Below are positions 42,449-53,261 of a stretch of 64,000 bases of DNA, piece after piece. Each line of letters starts with the position of its first letter. Positions within the stretch are counted from its first letter, which is position 1. The notes under the pieces were generated by a model. The model was not told the DNA's origin. It made no database searches and saw only the letters and a program-made list of their open reading frames with translations. Source of the stretch: Pseudoxanthomonas sp. z9 (GTDB taxonomy: Bacteria > Pseudomonadota > Gammaproteobacteria > Xanthomonadales > Xanthomonadaceae); assembly GCF_006542425.1 (NCBI RefSeq), contig NZ_VFID01000007.1, positions 62,001 through 126,000 of the forward strand. Direction: 5' to 3'. The position numbers were made by a program, and so were the translations under genes.

Positions 42449-43309
42449 ATGCCGACCACTCACCCTGTCTCCCCCTTGCTCACCGACGACGGCCTGCGCC
42501 TGCATCCGCGCGACTGGCCGCTGCCGCGCCCGCGCGCGCGGTTGCTGCTGGTGCACGGCCTAGGCGAACACTCGGGGCGTTACGCGCGGCTGGCGGAGGA
42601 ATTGAACGCGGCCGGCATCGCGGTGCGCGCCTACGACCATCGCGGCCACGGCCGCTCGGAGGGTCCGCAGGGTTGCCTGGACGAACCGGCGCGACTGCCG
42701 CGCGATACGGTCGCGGCATTCCATGCCTATGCCGCCGAGGCCGACGACCCGCCGTTCCTGTTCGGCCACAGCCTGGGCGGGCTGGTGGCCATGTACGCGG
42801 TGCTGCTGATGGAACTGGAACCACGCGGGCTGATCGCCTCTTCGCCTGCGCTGGCGACGCATGCCGGCGGCGCGCAGCGGACGCTGGCGCGCGCGCTGTC
42901 CAGCTGGTGGCCGGGACTGACGCTGCGAACCGGGTTGGCCGCGAGCCGGCTTTCGCACGATCCCCATGTCGAGCGCGAGTACCTGGACGATCCGCTCAAC
43001 CATTCGCGCATCAGCGCGCGGCTGGCGCATTTCATCTTCACCGGCGGCCCCCGCGTGGTCGCGCGGGCCGCCAGCCTGAAAACGCCCATGCTCCTGCAGT
43101 TCGCGGCCGACGACCATCTGGTCGATCCGGCCGGCGCCCGCGCCTTCGCCGCCGCCGCGCCCCAGCGCAAGCTGCAGGCGCACGAGTACCTGCGGCTGTA
43201 CCACGAGATCTACAACGAGGCCGATCCCGATCGCAGCCGCGTGGTCGCGGATCTGCTGCGCTGGCTGGATCTGCAACTGGACAAGCCCAAGCGCGGCAGC
43301 CAGCCCTGA
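42449..43309 (+). CDS. Alpha/beta hydrolase, monoacylglycerol lipase-like
   Basis: The 286-residue hydrolase has the oxyanion segment VHGLGEHSGRY (about residues 35-45), the nucleophile elbow GHSLGG (S at about 108), an acidic residue in ADDHLVDP and the His in LYHEIYNEADPDR. This is the pattern of the serine aminopeptidase S33/monoacylglycerol lipase family. It follows the uup gene and the phospholipid set, which fits lysophospholipid or monoacylglycerol turnover. It is convergent with ppc. Confidence 0.92.
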   Translation: MPTTHPVSPLLTDDGLRLHPRDWPLPRPRARLLLVHGLGEHSGRYARLAEELNAAGIAVRAYDHRGHGRSEGPQGCLDEPARLPRDTVAAFHAYAAEADDPPFLFGHSLGGLVAMYAVLLMELEPRGLIASSPALATHAGGAQRTLARALSSWWPGLTLRTGLAASRLSHDPHVEREYLDDPLNHSRISARLAHFIFTGGPRVVARAASLKTPMLLQFAADDHLVDPAGARAFAAAAPQRKLQAHEYLRLYHEIYNEADPDRSRVVADLLRWLDLQLDKPKRGSQP

Positions 43310-43310
43310 C

Positions 43311-43335
43311 GGTGAATCCGCCGGGAGGATTCGCC
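43311..43335. terminator. Hairpin between convergent lipase and ppc genes
   Basis: GGTGAATCC at 43311-43319 pairs with GGATTCGCC at 43327-43335 (one wobble) around a 7-base loop. It sits exactly between the two stop codons. No U-tract follows on either strand. Confidence 0.45.
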
Positions 43336-43353
43336 ATCCCGGCGCCGCAGGCC

Positions 43354-46077
43354 TCAACCGGTGTTCTGCACGCCCTGCGACACGCCATTGATGCTCGCCA
43401 CCAAGACGCGCAGCAGGGTGTCATCCTCGCGTCCGGTCTCGCGCCAACGCCGCAGCAGATCCGCCTGCAACACGCTGATCGGATCGATGTAGGGATTGCG
43501 CAGGCGGATCGACAGCGCCAGGCGCTGATCGTGTTGCAGCAGCCACTCGTCGCCGGTCAGGCGCAGGACCCAGCGCAAGGTCAGCGCATGCTCGCGCTGG
43601 ATGCGCGGAAAGAATTCTTCATGCAGATCGCCGGCCATCCGCGAGAACATCCCGGCGATGCTCAGATCGCCCTTGGCCAGCACCATCGAGATGTCGTCGA
43701 GGAAGGTGCGGAAGAACGGCCAGTCCCGCGCCATCTCCAGCACCGCGTCCTCGCCATGCGCATCCACCGCCGCCTGCAGGCCGCTGCCGACGCCGAACCA
43801 GCCCGGAATCACCGCGCGCGCCTGGCTCCAGGCGAATACCCACGGAATCGCGCGCAGGTTGCCCAGCGCCGCGTCCTGGCCGAGCCGGCGCGAGGGCCGC
43901 GAACCCAGCGTCATCCGTTCGATCACGTCGATCGGCGTGGCGCTGCGGAAGTAGTCCATGAAACGCGGCGCGCCGACGAACCCGCGGTAGACCTCGCTGC
44001 TGTGGCCGGCGACGGTGTCCATGATGTCCCGCCAGCCCGGCTCGCGCGGCTCCAGCGGACGCGGGCGCAGCGACGAGGCCAGCACCGCGCCGACCGATTG
44101 TTCCAGCGAGCGCAGCGCCAGCGCGCGGATGCCGTACTTGCGATGGATGACCTCGCCCTGCTCGGTCACCCGCAGGCGGCCATCGACGCTGCCGCGCGGC
44201 GAGGCATCGACCGCGCGGGTGGTCTTGCCGCCGCCGCGGCTGATCGAACCGCCGCGGCCGTGGAAGAAGGTCAGCTTGATGCCGAGTTCATTGGCGGTCT
44301 GCAGCAATTCGACCTGCCCGCGCTGCAATCCCCAGCGCGAGGCGGCGATGCCGCCGTCCTTGCCGCTGTCGGAATAGCCAAGCATCACCATCTGTACGTT
44401 GCCGCGCGCGGTCAGGTGCGCGCGGTACACCGGATCGGCCATCAGGTCGCGCAGGGTCTCCGGGCCATGGCGCAGATCGTCCACGGTCTCGAACAGCGGC
44501 GCGATGTCCAGCGGCACGTTGCCAGCGTCGTCGACCAGCCCACCACGACGCGCCAGCGCCAGCACGGTGAGCACGTCGGCGCGGTTGTGCGCCATGCTGA
44601 TGATGTAGGCGCCCAGCGCGTCGGTGCCATGCCGGCGGCGCGCGTCGCCCAATGCGGCGAACACCGCGTCCAGGCGTGGATTGCCCTCGTCCTCCGAAGC
44701 CGGCAGCACCTGCTCGCCACTGGCATACGGCGCCAGCAGCGCACCGCGCTCGACCGCGTCGCGCGATTCCCATTCCGAATCCGCCAGCGCCGCCGCGACC
44801 GCGCGCGCGTGCACGCTGGATTCCTGGCGCACGTCCAGCCGCGCCAGGTGGAAACCGAAACTGCGGATGCGCCAGGCCAGCCGGCGCACCGCGAACCAGC
44901 CGGCGTGGATGCCGCGGTTGTCTTCCAGACTGCGCAGGATCAGATCCACGTCGGCGGCGAGTTCGTCGGGTCCCGCATAACCCTGCGGCAGATCTTCCAG
45001 CGTGGCCTGCAACCGCGCCCGCATCAGATCGTTGAGCAGGCGATACGGCATGTCGCCATGGCGCGGGCGCGATTGCGCGGCAGCTTTCGGCAGCAGTTCG
45101 CGGTATTCGTCCACGCGCGCCAGAACCTCGGCTGAAACGCCGACCAGCGAATTCGACTGGCTCAACAACGTGGTGAGCTGGCGCAGTTCCTTGATGTAGC
45201 GGCGCAGAATTACCGCGCGCTGCGCGTTGAGCGTCGCGGTGACGGTGCCGGCATCGACATTCGGATTGCCGTCCATGTCGCCGCCGACCCAGGTGCCGAA
45301 CCTCAATAGCCGCGGCAGATGGCGGGTGATCGCCGGATGTTCGCCGTAGACCTGGGTGATCGCGCTTTCCAGCGTTTCGTACAGCACCGGCATCACCCGG
45401 TACAGCACTTCGATCAGGTAGAAGCCGACGTGTTCGCGCTCGTCCTCGACGCCGGGACGCACCGGCGACGAATCGGCGGTCTGCCAGGCCGAGGTCAGCG
45501 CCATCCGGAAACGCGCGGTGTCGGTGGCCTGTTCGCCGGGCGTGCGGGTGCCGTCCAGCCCGTTGACCAGGCTGGCGACCATCAGTTGTTCCTTCTCCAG
45601 CAGCGCGCGCCGGACCGCCTCGGTGGGATGCGCGGTGAACACCGGCTCGATGTCGATGCGCGGCAGCCATTGCGCGAGTTCTTCGATGCCCACGCCCTGC
45701 GCCTTCAGTCGCAGCAGCACGTCCTGCAGGCCTTCCGGCTGCGGCTTGCTGCTGTCGGTGCGCTGGTAGTCGCGGCGGCGGCGGATGCGGTGCACGCGCT
45801 CGGCGATGTTGACCACCTGGAAGTACGCGCTGAACGCGCGAATCAAACCTTCCGCCTGCGAAGGTTTCAGCCCGGCCAGCAATCCCGCCAGCGACTGCGG
45901 CGGCGCGTCGCTCTGGCGGCGCGCGATCGCGGTGGTGCGCACGCGTTCCACTTCATCCAGGAACGCGGGCGATACCTGTTCGGCCAGCATGTCGCCAACC
46001 AGCGCGCCGAGTCGGCGCACGTCTTCACGAAGCGGTACATCGGGTGGAGCGAACTCGAGACTGCGGGGCGAATTCAT
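43354..46077 (-). CDS. ppc: Phosphoenolpyruvate carboxylase
   Basis: The 907-residue enzyme makes oxaloacetate from PEP and bicarbonate to refill the citrate cycle. The catalytic His is in VFTAHPTEA (about residue 148). The [19 protein letters not shown] signature lies at about residues 560-580, the [11 protein letters not shown] loop follows, and the C-terminus is QNTG, as in all bacterial Ppc. The length is normal. Large open frames on the opposite strand are shadows. Confidence 0.98.
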   Translation of the reverse strand: MNSPRSLEFAPPDVPLREDVRRLGALVGDMLAEQVSPAFLDEVERVRTTAIARRQSDAPPQSLAGLLAGLKPSQAEGLIRAFSAYFQVVNIAERVHRIRRRRDYQRTDSSKPQPEGLQDVLLRLKAQGVGIEELAQWLPRIDIEPVFTAHPTEAVRRALLEKEQLMVASLVNGLDGTRTPGEQATDTARFRMALTSAWQTADSSPVRPGVEDEREHVGFYLIEVLYRVMPVLYETLESAITQVYGEHPAITRHLPRLLRFGTWVGGDMDGNPNVDAGTVTATLNAQRAVILRRYIKELRQLTTLLSQSNSLVGVSAEVLARVDEYRELLPKAAAQSRPRHGDMPYRLLNDLMRARLQATLEDLPQGYAGPDELAADVDLILRSLEDNRGIHAGWFAVRRLAWRIRSFGFHLARLDVRQESSVHARAVAAALADSEWESRDAVERGALLAPYASGEQVLPASEDEGNPRLDAVFAALGDARRRHGTDALGAYIISMAHNRADVLTVLALARRGGLVDDAGNVPLDIAPLFETVDDLRHGPETLRDLMADPVYRAHLTARGNVQMVMLGYSDSGKDGGIAASRWGLQRGQVELLQTANELGIKLTFFHGRGGSISRGGGKTTRAVDASPRGSVDGRLRVTEQGEVIHRKYGIRALALRSLEQSVGAVLASSLRPRPLEPREPGWRDIMDTVAGHSSEVYRGFVGAPRFMDYFRSATPIDVIERMTLGSRPSRRLGQDAALGNLRAIPWVFAWSQARAVIPGWFGVGSGLQAAVDAHGEDAVLEMARDWPFFRTFLDDISMVLAKGDLSIAGMFSRMAGDLHEEFFPRIQREHALTLRWVLRLTGDEWLLQHDQRLALSIRLRNPYIDPISVLQADLLRRWRETGREDDTLLRVLVASINGVSQGVQNTG

Positions 46078-46184
46078 CGAGGTGGCAAACCGGACGTCGG
46101 GGGTGAGTTCCCAACACTACCCCAATTCGGCCGCCGTTTGCTGCACCGCCGCACGCCTGTCCCGGGATGTCCGCCGGGAGAGTC

Positions 46185-46210
46185 GAACCGGACCGCAATT
46201 GGTCCGGTTC
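46185..46210. terminator. 10-bp hairpin between ppc start and S9 peptidase stop
   Basis: GAACCGGACC at 46185-46194 pairs with GGTCCGGTTC at 46201-46210 around GCAATT. It lies 14 bases past the stop of the S9 peptidase gene. No U-tract follows. It probably ends or shields that transcript. Confidence 0.5.
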
Positions 46211-46224
46211 CGGTCTGGTTCCGG

Positions 46225-48708
46225 TCAGCGCTTGGCGGCCGGCGGGGCCTGCTTCACGTAGCGATCCAGCCAGGCGTTGGATTCGGCCAGCATCTGCAGG
46301 ATCGATTCGCGCGCGCGATAGCCATGCGATTCGTTCGGCAACATCACCAGCCGGGCGGTGCCGCCCAGTCCCTTGATCGCCGCGTACATGCGCTCGCTCT
46401 GGATCGGGAAGGTGCCGGAGTTGTTGTCCTGCTCGCCATGGATCAGCAGCAGCGCGTCCTTGATTCGATCCGCGTGGTTGAACGGCGACATGGTTTCGTA
46501 CACGTCCGGCGCCTGCCAGAAATTGCGCTCCTCGGCCTGGAAGCCGAACGGCGTGAGGGTGCGGTTGTACGCGCCGCTGCGGGCGATGCCGCCCTTGAAC
46601 AGGCGCGTGTGCGCGAGCAGGTTGCCGGTCATGAACGCGCCATAGGAATGGCCGCCCACCGCGATGCGATCACGATCGGCCACGCCCAGGCGCACCGCCT
46701 CGTCCACCGCCGCCTCGGCGCTGGCGACCAGCTGCGGCACGTAGGTGTCGTTGGGTTCCTTGTCGCCCTCGCCCACGATCGGCACCGAGAAGTCGTCCCA
46801 CACCGCATAGCCCATCGCCAGGAACGCCTGCGGCCCCCAATAGCTGATCGTGTTGAAGCGGTACGGCGAATCGGTCACCTGGCCGGCGGCCTCGGCGGAT
46901 TTGAACTCCGCCGGATAGGCCCACATCAGCATCGGCAGGCGGCCATCGCGCTTGGGGTCGTAGTTCGGCGGCAGGTAGAGCGTCGCGGTCAGATCCACGC
47001 CGTCCTTGCGCTTGTAGCGGACCTGCTGCTTCTTCACGCCCTTCAGCTGCGGGGTCGGATGCGGGAAGCGGGTCAGCGCGCGCGGCTCGGCCGCGCCTTC
47101 GGCGATGAACAGGTTGGTCGGCTCATCCGGCGATTCGCGGGTGATCAGCAGGCGCTGGCCGTCGGCGTCCAGCGGTGCCACCGGCACGGCGTAGTACGGC
47201 GCCTGCGAATGGAACAAGCGGGTCTTGCCGCCCTGCTCGAGATCCACCTTGTCGAGAAAGGGACGATCCCCTTCCGGCGACGCGCCGTCGCCAATCCGGT
47301 AGATGCTGCGACCGTCGGCCGCCATCATCAGGCGCATTTCGCCGCGTTCGTCCTGCGCCAGCACCGGCTGCCCGGGATCGTTGTAGCGATCTTCGTAGGA
47401 GCCCTCGCGGATCAGCTTCGGCGCCTGGGCCGCATCGTCCGGCGCGATCCGCCATTCGCGGATCTGGCGGTTCTTCCACCACGCCTCGCTGATCAGGGCC
47501 AACCGGCCGTCGCCCCACTGGATGTCGGCCAGGCGCATGCCGAGGCGCGCCAGCGTCACCGGCGGCCTGTCGAACGGCGCGGCCTGCATCATCACCGCAT
47601 CGCGAATGGTGGCTTCACGCGAGGGATCACCGCCATCCTGGGCTTCGGCCCAGACCAGCGTGGCGTCGGCGTCGGCGCGCCACTGGATGTCACGGACACC
47701 GGCGGGCACCGCGTCATTGCCGGGCGGCAGGCCTTCGATCAGCGGCAGCTTCGCCACCTCGTGGACCAGCCGTCCCTGCATGTCCAGGACTTCGATGCGG
47801 GTCGGGAAAGAACTCACCGGCACCAGGTACGAGAACGGCCGCTCGACGCGGCGACGCAGGATGTAGCGGCCATCCGGCGAAGCCGACAGCGACAGGTTCA
47901 GATCAGGATTGCCCAGCGGCTTCACCGCGCCGGCCAGATCGACCAGCGCGGGCTGCGAGCGCAGTTGGTACTCCAGCAGGCGCGCGTCGCCTTCGTTGCG
48001 GAGCATGTCCTGGTAGGTGCGGATCTGCACCACGCCGCCGCCCGCCTGGGTCTGCTGCACATTGGGGCCGGTCGGCACCCCGCCACGCTCCGGTGCCTCG
48101 CCCTGTCCCTGCGGCTGCAACTGGACGAGCAACCGGCTGCTGTCGCCCAGCCAGGCATAGCCGCGGCCGACGACGGTATTCAGCGGACGATCGGTCAGCC
48201 GTCGCGCGCTGCGGGTTCCCACATCGATCAGCCACAGCTCGTTGGCGGCCGATTGCGGATCGATGCGATTGAACGCGATGTAGCGCTGGTCCGGCGACCA
48301 GCGGGAACCGACCATCGATAGCGGCTGCGGCAGCCCCTGGATGCGCAGTTCCTCGCCGGTGGCGATCTCCTGCAGCCAGAAGTCGGTGCCGAACGAGAAC
48401 CGGCTGGCGGAATGGCTGCGCGGATGGATGCGCAGGCCGGCCAGCTTCAGCTCGGGCTGGGCGACCACGTCGATGCCCGGCAGCGCGGGGACCTGCATCA
48501 GGGCCAGCAGGTCGCGGCGGGGGCTGACCGAAATGTCGGGACGGCGCGGCGCATCGACGATGGCCTGCAGCGGTGCCGGCGGCAACTGGTAGCCGCTGTC
48601 GGCGACCGCCGCGGCCTTGGGTGCGGCGGCCGGCGTACGGGCGATGGCGGCCGGCGCCAGCAGGGTCACCGCCAGGGCCAGCGTGGCGATACGGGGCATG
48701 GAGGGCAT
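46225..48708 (-). CDS. S9 family serine peptidase (prolyl oligopeptidase-like, glutamyl endopeptidase type)
   Basis: The 827-residue peptidase has a signal peptide (LALAVTLLAPAAIA), a beta-propeller (about residues 60-560) and an alpha/beta hydrolase domain. The catalytic Ser is in GGHSYGAFM (about 688), Asp in HGEQDNNSG (about 760) and His in NESHGYR (about 794). HGEQDNNSGTFPIQSER closely follows the chloroplast glutamyl endopeptidase type. It is probably periplasmic. The start is placed at ATG 48708, with GAGAG upstream; 48735 and 48699 are alternatives. Confidence 0.92.
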   Translation of the reverse strand: MPSMPRIATLALAVTLLAPAAIARTPAAAPKAAAVADSGYQLPPAPLQAIVDAPRRPDISVSPRRDLLALMQVPALPGIDVVAQPELKLAGLRIHPRSHSASRFSFGTDFWLQEIATGEELRIQGLPQPLSMVGSRWSPDQRYIAFNRIDPQSAANELWLIDVGTRSARRLTDRPLNTVVGRGYAWLGDSSRLLVQLQPQGQGEAPERGGVPTGPNVQQTQAGGGVVQIRTYQDMLRNEGDARLLEYQLRSQPALVDLAGAVKPLGNPDLNLSLSASPDGRYILRRRVERPFSYLVPVSSFPTRIEVLDMQGRLVHEVAKLPLIEGLPPGNDAVPAGVRDIQWRADADATLVWAEAQDGGDPSREATIRDAVMMQAAPFDRPPVTLARLGMRLADIQWGDGRLALISEAWWKNRQIREWRIAPDDAAQAPKLIREGSYEDRYNDPGQPVLAQDERGEMRLMMAADGRSIYRIGDGASPEGDRPFLDKVDLEQGGKTRLFHSQAPYYAVPVAPLDADGQRLLITRESPDEPTNLFIAEGAAEPRALTRFPHPTPQLKGVKKQQVRYKRKDGVDLTATLYLPPNYDPKRDGRLPMLMWAYPAEFKSAEAAGQVTDSPYRFNTISYWGPQAFLAMGYAVWDDFSVPIVGEGDKEPNDTYVPQLVASAEAAVDEAVRLGVADRDRIAVGGHSYGAFMTGNLLAHTRLFKGGIARSGAYNRTLTPFGFQAEERNFWQAPDVYETMSPFNHADRIKDALLLIHGEQDNNSGTFPIQSERMYAAIKGLGGTARLVMLPNESHGYRARESILQMLAESNAWLDRYVKQAPPAAKR

Positions 48709-48818
48709 TGGGACTCTCTCGCGACAGGGTTTCATTCGAGCTTAACAAGCCCGATCCGGGCCGGGCCACGGCCGTCGGTCATGCCCGGCCTATCCATCGC
48801 TTCATCCGGAACAGCCGA

Positions 48819-48824
48819 TATAAT
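48819..48824 (+). promoter_or_regulatory. TATAAT -10 box of ahcY
   Basis: A perfect TATAAT would set transcription to start near 48831, which is where the riboswitch begins. No good -35 box is seen at 16-18 bases upstream; TATCCATC at 48791-48798 recurs at the metF promoter. Confidence 0.65.
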
Positions 48825-48830
48825 GGCCGC

Positions 48831-48918
48831 CCTCGCCGAGGGGCGCTGCGACCATGACGGGCTTCAGGAGAAGCATCGGTGGCCAGGCTCGGCAGGACTT
48901 TTCTGTAACGGCGCCCGG
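48831..48918 (+). promoter_or_regulatory. SAH (S-adenosylhomocysteine) riboswitch
   Basis: The conserved blocks of this class are all present in order: GAGGGGCGCTGCGACC at about 48838-48853, then CCAGGCTCGG at about 48883-48892, then TAACGGCGCCC at about 48906-48916. The pairing CCGAG / CTCGG and GGGCGC / GCGCCC forms the pseudoknotted core. SAH binding turns expression on, which fits ahcY, whose enzyme destroys SAH. Edges are approximate. Confidence 0.93.
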
Positions 48919-48961
48919 TCAAGAATGCGAGCGCCGCTCGCCCATTAACCGGAGCCGAACC

Positions 48962-50395
<1,434 letters not shown>

Positions 50396-50440
50396 TCGGA
50401 CCGCCTCGATCGGCTTGCCCGATCGATCCGCTCCAACACG

Positions 50441-50462
50441 ACGGGCGCCTTCGGGCGCCCGT
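50441..50462 (+). terminator. Terminator-like hairpin after ahcY
   Basis: ACGGGCGCC at 50441-50449 pairs with GGCGCCCGT at 50454-50462 around TTCG. It is followed by TGTCGTT, a poor U-tract, and lies 45 bases past the ahcY stop. Confidence 0.65.
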
Positions 50463-50547
50463 TGTCGTTCATGGACAGCAAGCCTGTTCAAGACGCCGGT
50501 GCGCGGCGCGGCCAGCATGCTCGTCGACGACGACACGGACATCGCCC

Positions 50548-51021
50548 ATGACTCCCGCCATCGAACTGCTCAAGCGACAGCGCATCGCCCATGCCGTGCA
50601 CAGCTATGCACATGACCGCGACGCCGGCTCCTACGGCGCCGAAGCGGTCGAGAAGCTGGGCCTGGATCCGGCCCGGGTGTTCAAGACCCTGCTGGCCGCC
50701 GCCGATTCCCGCGAACTGCTGGTGGCCATCGTTCCGGTCGCCGGCCAGCTCGACCTCAAGGCGCTCGCCGAGGCCGCCGGCTGCCGTCGCTGCGACATGG
50801 CCGCCGCCGACGCCGCGCAGCGCGCGACCGGCTACCTGGTCGGTGGCATCAGCCCGCTGGGGCAGAAGAAGCGGCTGCGGACCTTCCTGGACGCCAGCGC
50901 GCAATCGCTGCCGGCAATCCATGTCAGCGCGGGCCGGCGCGGACTGGAGGTGGAGCTGGCCCCGGCCGATCTCTTGCGCCTGACCGAAGCCCGCTTCGCG
51001 CCGATCGGCCGCGCCCGCTGA
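50548..51021 (+). CDS. ybaK: Cys-tRNA(Pro)/Cys-tRNA(Cys) deacylase YbaK
   Basis: The 157-residue editing enzyme hydrolyses mischarged aminoacyl-tRNA. The family motifs are the N-terminal IAHAVHSYAHD, the DPARVFKTLLA block with the conserved Lys, YLVGGISPLGQKKRL (about residues 96-110), with the G-G-x-S-P-L-G loop, and SAGRRGLEVELAPADLL. The length is typical. The start ATG 50548 is chosen over upstream in-frame codons because it begins MTPAIELLKRQRIAH, the family start. Confidence 0.95.
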   Translation: MTPAIELLKRQRIAHAVHSYAHDRDAGSYGAEAVEKLGLDPARVFKTLLAAADSRELLVAIVPVAGQLDLKALAEAAGCRRCDMAAADAAQRATGYLVGGISPLGQKKRLRTFLDASAQSLPAIHVSAGRRGLEVELAPADLLRLTEARFAPIGRAR

Positions 51022-51057
51022 AGCGCGCCGCCCACGGCCTTCCTCCCCGGTGCGGGA

Positions 51058-51615
51058 TTACGGCCGCCAGTTGGCGTTGTTCTCCCAGAATTCCACCGCG
51101 CGGCGATAGGCGTCGCGATCCAGCGGCGTGCCGGAGCCGCCCTCCTCCACGCCCAGCGCGTTGCGCATCATGGTGATGGGCGCCATCGGAATCTCCTCCG
51201 GCTCGGCGGTGTACAGGCAGCCGACCACGCCCCAGTCGGCGTCGATGGGACTGCCCTCGCGTGCCAGTTGCCCGCGGCTGTACAGGATCACCACCAGATA
51301 GCGCGCCACCGGTGGCTCCACGCCCTCGAACCAGCGCACCAGCACCGGCAGCTCCTCGCGGGTGCGGGCCTCGTACGCCGACCGCAGCAGATGGCGGTTG
51401 CGCTCGGTGACCGGCACCGTCAGGCAGCGGGTGGAGGTCCAGTTCTCGTGCACGTGCAGGCGACAGAACGGCGCGTAGCCCGGCAGGTCCTTCAGTGGCG
51501 CATGCCGGTTCAGATGCTGCTCGAACTGCTCCGGCGTGCAGTCCTGGATGGTGTTGCGGCGGGTCTCGCGGGGAAACAGGCGGGTGCGGGCGAACGGCGT
51601 GAGGACGATGGACAT
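51058..51615 (-). CDS. DUF3228 family protein
   Basis: The 185-residue soluble protein has no signal or membrane helix. It begins MSIVLTPFARTRLFPR, includes a Cys/His-rich stretch (GYAPFCRLHVHENW), and ends with EFWENNANWRP. It matches the DUF3228 family of unknown function. The ATG at 51615 is preferred; the open frame continues far upstream into non-coding sequence. It shares a 123-bp divergent region with metF. Confidence 0.85.
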   Translation of the reverse strand: MSIVLTPFARTRLFPRETRRNTIQDCTPEQFEQHLNRHAPLKDLPGYAPFCRLHVHENWTSTRCLTVPVTERNRHLLRSAYEARTREELPVLVRWFEGVEPPVARYLVVILYSRGQLAREGSPIDADWGVVGCLYTAEPEEIPMAPITMMRNALGVEEGGSGTPLDRDAYRRAVEFWENNANWRP

Positions 51616-51684
51616 GGATGAGCGTGGTGAGAAATCCCGCCAAGGGTACCGCGTGGCCGCAAGCCGACGGCAACATCGTTTGCA

Positions 51685-51710
51685 TATCCATCTTGATGGA
51701 GAGATATAAT
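51685..51710 (+). promoter_or_regulatory. metF promoter with palindromic operator candidate
   Basis: A perfect TATAAT at 51705-51710 follows the inverted repeat TCCATC-TT-GATGGA (51687-51700). The repeat lies in the spacer and is flanked by ATATC and GATAT (51684-51707). This is a plausible operator for a methionine or SAH-responsive regulator. No -35 of good quality is seen. Confidence 0.5.
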
Positions 51711-51738
51711 GGACGCGTTTCCGCCGCCCTGCCCGCCC

Positions 51739-52566
51739 ATGACCGCCCTCAGCTTCGAGTTCTACCCCCCCAAGACCGACGAGCAGCGCGCCCAGCTCGA
51801 CCGCACCGCGGAGAAGCTGAAGGGATATGGTCCCGAATATGTCTCCTGCACCTTCGGCGCCGGCGGCTCCACCCTGAGCTATACCTCCGAGACGGTCCGC
51901 CACCTCAACCAGCAGCATGGCTTCTCCGCCGCGCCGCACCTGTCCTGCGTGGGCGGCAGCCGCGAGGAAATCCGCGAACTGCTCAAGCTGTACCGGGCCA
52001 TCGGCTGCAAACGCATCGTCGCCCTGCGCGGCGACCTGCCTTCCGGCATGGGCCACCCCGGCGACCTGCGCTACGCCTCGGAACTGATCGCGTTCATCCG
52101 CGCCGAGCACGGCGACACCTTCCACATCGAGGTCGGCGCCTATCCCGAGACGCATCCGCAGTCCGACGACGCGCTCAGCGATCTGAAGTACTTCAAGGCC
52201 AAGGTCGATGCCGGCGCGGACGGCGCGATCACCCAGTACTTCTACAACCCCGACGCCTATTTCCACTTCGTCGACGCCGCCCGCAAGCTGGGCGTGGGCA
52301 TCCCGATCGTGCCGGGCATCATGCCCATCTCGAACTATTCCCAGCTCAAGCGCTTTTCCGAGGCCTGCGGCGCCGAGATCCCGCGCTGGATCGCCAAGCG
52401 AATGCAGGCCTACGGCGATGACGTGGACAGCATCCGCGAATTCGGCGCGGACGTGGTCGCCAACCTGTGCGAACGGCTGATCGCCGGCGGCGCGCCGTCG
52501 CTGCACTTCTACACCCTGAACCTGGCCAAGCCGACGCAGGCCGTACTGAGCCGGCTGGGACGCTGA
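51739..52566 (+). CDS. metF: 5,10-methylenetetrahydrofolate reductase
   Basis: The 275-residue FAD enzyme reduces methylene-THF to methyl-THF, the methyl donor for methionine synthesis. SFEFYPPKTDE (about residues 4-14), the FSAAPHLSCVGGSREEI block, ALRGDLPSG and the GADGAITQYFYNPDAYFHF segment are characteristic. The start is at ATG 51739, giving the family's N-terminus. The in-frame ATG at 51709 overlaps the -10 box and can be excluded. The leader would be only about 20 bases. Confidence 0.96.
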   Translation: MTALSFEFYPPKTDEQRAQLDRTAEKLKGYGPEYVSCTFGAGGSTLSYTSETVRHLNQQHGFSAAPHLSCVGGSREEIRELLKLYRAIGCKRIVALRGDLPSGMGHPGDLRYASELIAFIRAEHGDTFHIEVGAYPETHPQSDDALSDLKYFKAKVDAGADGAITQYFYNPDAYFHFVDAARKLGVGIPIVPGIMPISNYSQLKRFSEACGAEIPRWIAKRMQAYGDDVDSIREFGADVVANLCERLIAGGAPSLHFYTLNLAKPTQAVLSRLGR

Positions 52567-52653
52567 ACCCCGGACGGCCTGCGCGACGTTCCGGTTGCGC
52601 GCGCGGGCGTGAAGCTCATTGGCGGACCACGCGTCGGCCGGTAGGCTGATGCG

Positions 52654-53238
52654 ATGCGATTCATCCTCCTGCCGCTGCTGACCGCCTGCCTGGCCGGGCC
52701 CACCGGAATTCCCGCCGCCAGCGCCCAGGATCCGGTGCAGCGCTGCACCACCATGACGGGGGAAACGGTCTACACCGACAAGCGCTGCGAGGACATCGGC
52801 GCGATGGACCGCCTGCCGGATCCGGGGGCCGCCTCCACCCGTGGCGGCTCCGGCTTGTACCGCGGCACCTGTTCGCGCACGCTCAGCGACCTGGTGGCCC
52901 AGATCACCGCCGCCGTCGACGCGCGCGACGTCAACCGGCTGGCCGGCATCTACCAGTGGAACGGCATCTCCGATGCGTCCGCCCACCGCATCCTGGATCA
53001 GCTGGAAGCGGTGGTGCAGCGTCCGCTGATCGACATCGTCCCGATCCGCCCCGCCATGCCGGTGCTGGCCGAGGATGGCAGCGTGCTCGATGCCAACACC
53101 GACGGCTACTACCCGCAGACCACTCCGCAACGTCCTGTCGGCCTGCGGCTGGAGCAGACACTGAAGAACAGCGCGACGCCGTCGCGAACGGTGTTCGGCC
53201 TGCGGCGCGCCTACAACTGCTTCTGGATCACGCTGTAG
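52654..53238 (+). CDS. Secreted protein, DUF4124-like N-terminus
   Basis: The 194-residue protein has a signal peptide (FILLPLLTACLAGPTGIPAASA) and a short N-terminal motif VQRCTTMTGETVYTDKRC, which looks like the DUF4124 opening (Y-[TS]-D-x-x-C). Six Cys are present (after the signal: C27-type, C44, C58-type and C near the end), suggesting disulfides in the periplasm. The rest is unrecognised. It is convergent with the sensor kinase gene. Confidence 0.7.
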   Translation: MRFILLPLLTACLAGPTGIPAASAQDPVQRCTTMTGETVYTDKRCEDIGAMDRLPDPGAASTRGGSGLYRGTCSRTLSDLVAQITAAVDARDVNRLAGIYQWNGISDASAHRILDQLEAVVQRPLIDIVPIRPAMPVLAEDGSVLDANTDGYYPQTTPQRPVGLRLEQTLKNSATPSRTVFGLRRAYNCFWITL

Positions 53239-53261
53239 GCATGATCAAGATGCGCTCACCG

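Noticed and set aside
42415-45135. 906-residue open frame on the plus strand over the lipase and ppc
   Set aside because: It runs across the lipase in another frame and then antisense to ppc; composition is Arg/Ala/Pro/His-rich and no motif is present.
45319-48321. 1000-residue open frame on the plus strand over ppc and the S9 peptidase
   Set aside because: It is the antisense shadow of two clear genes; its protein is His/Arg/Gln-rich with no family features, as GC-rich third-position shadows are.
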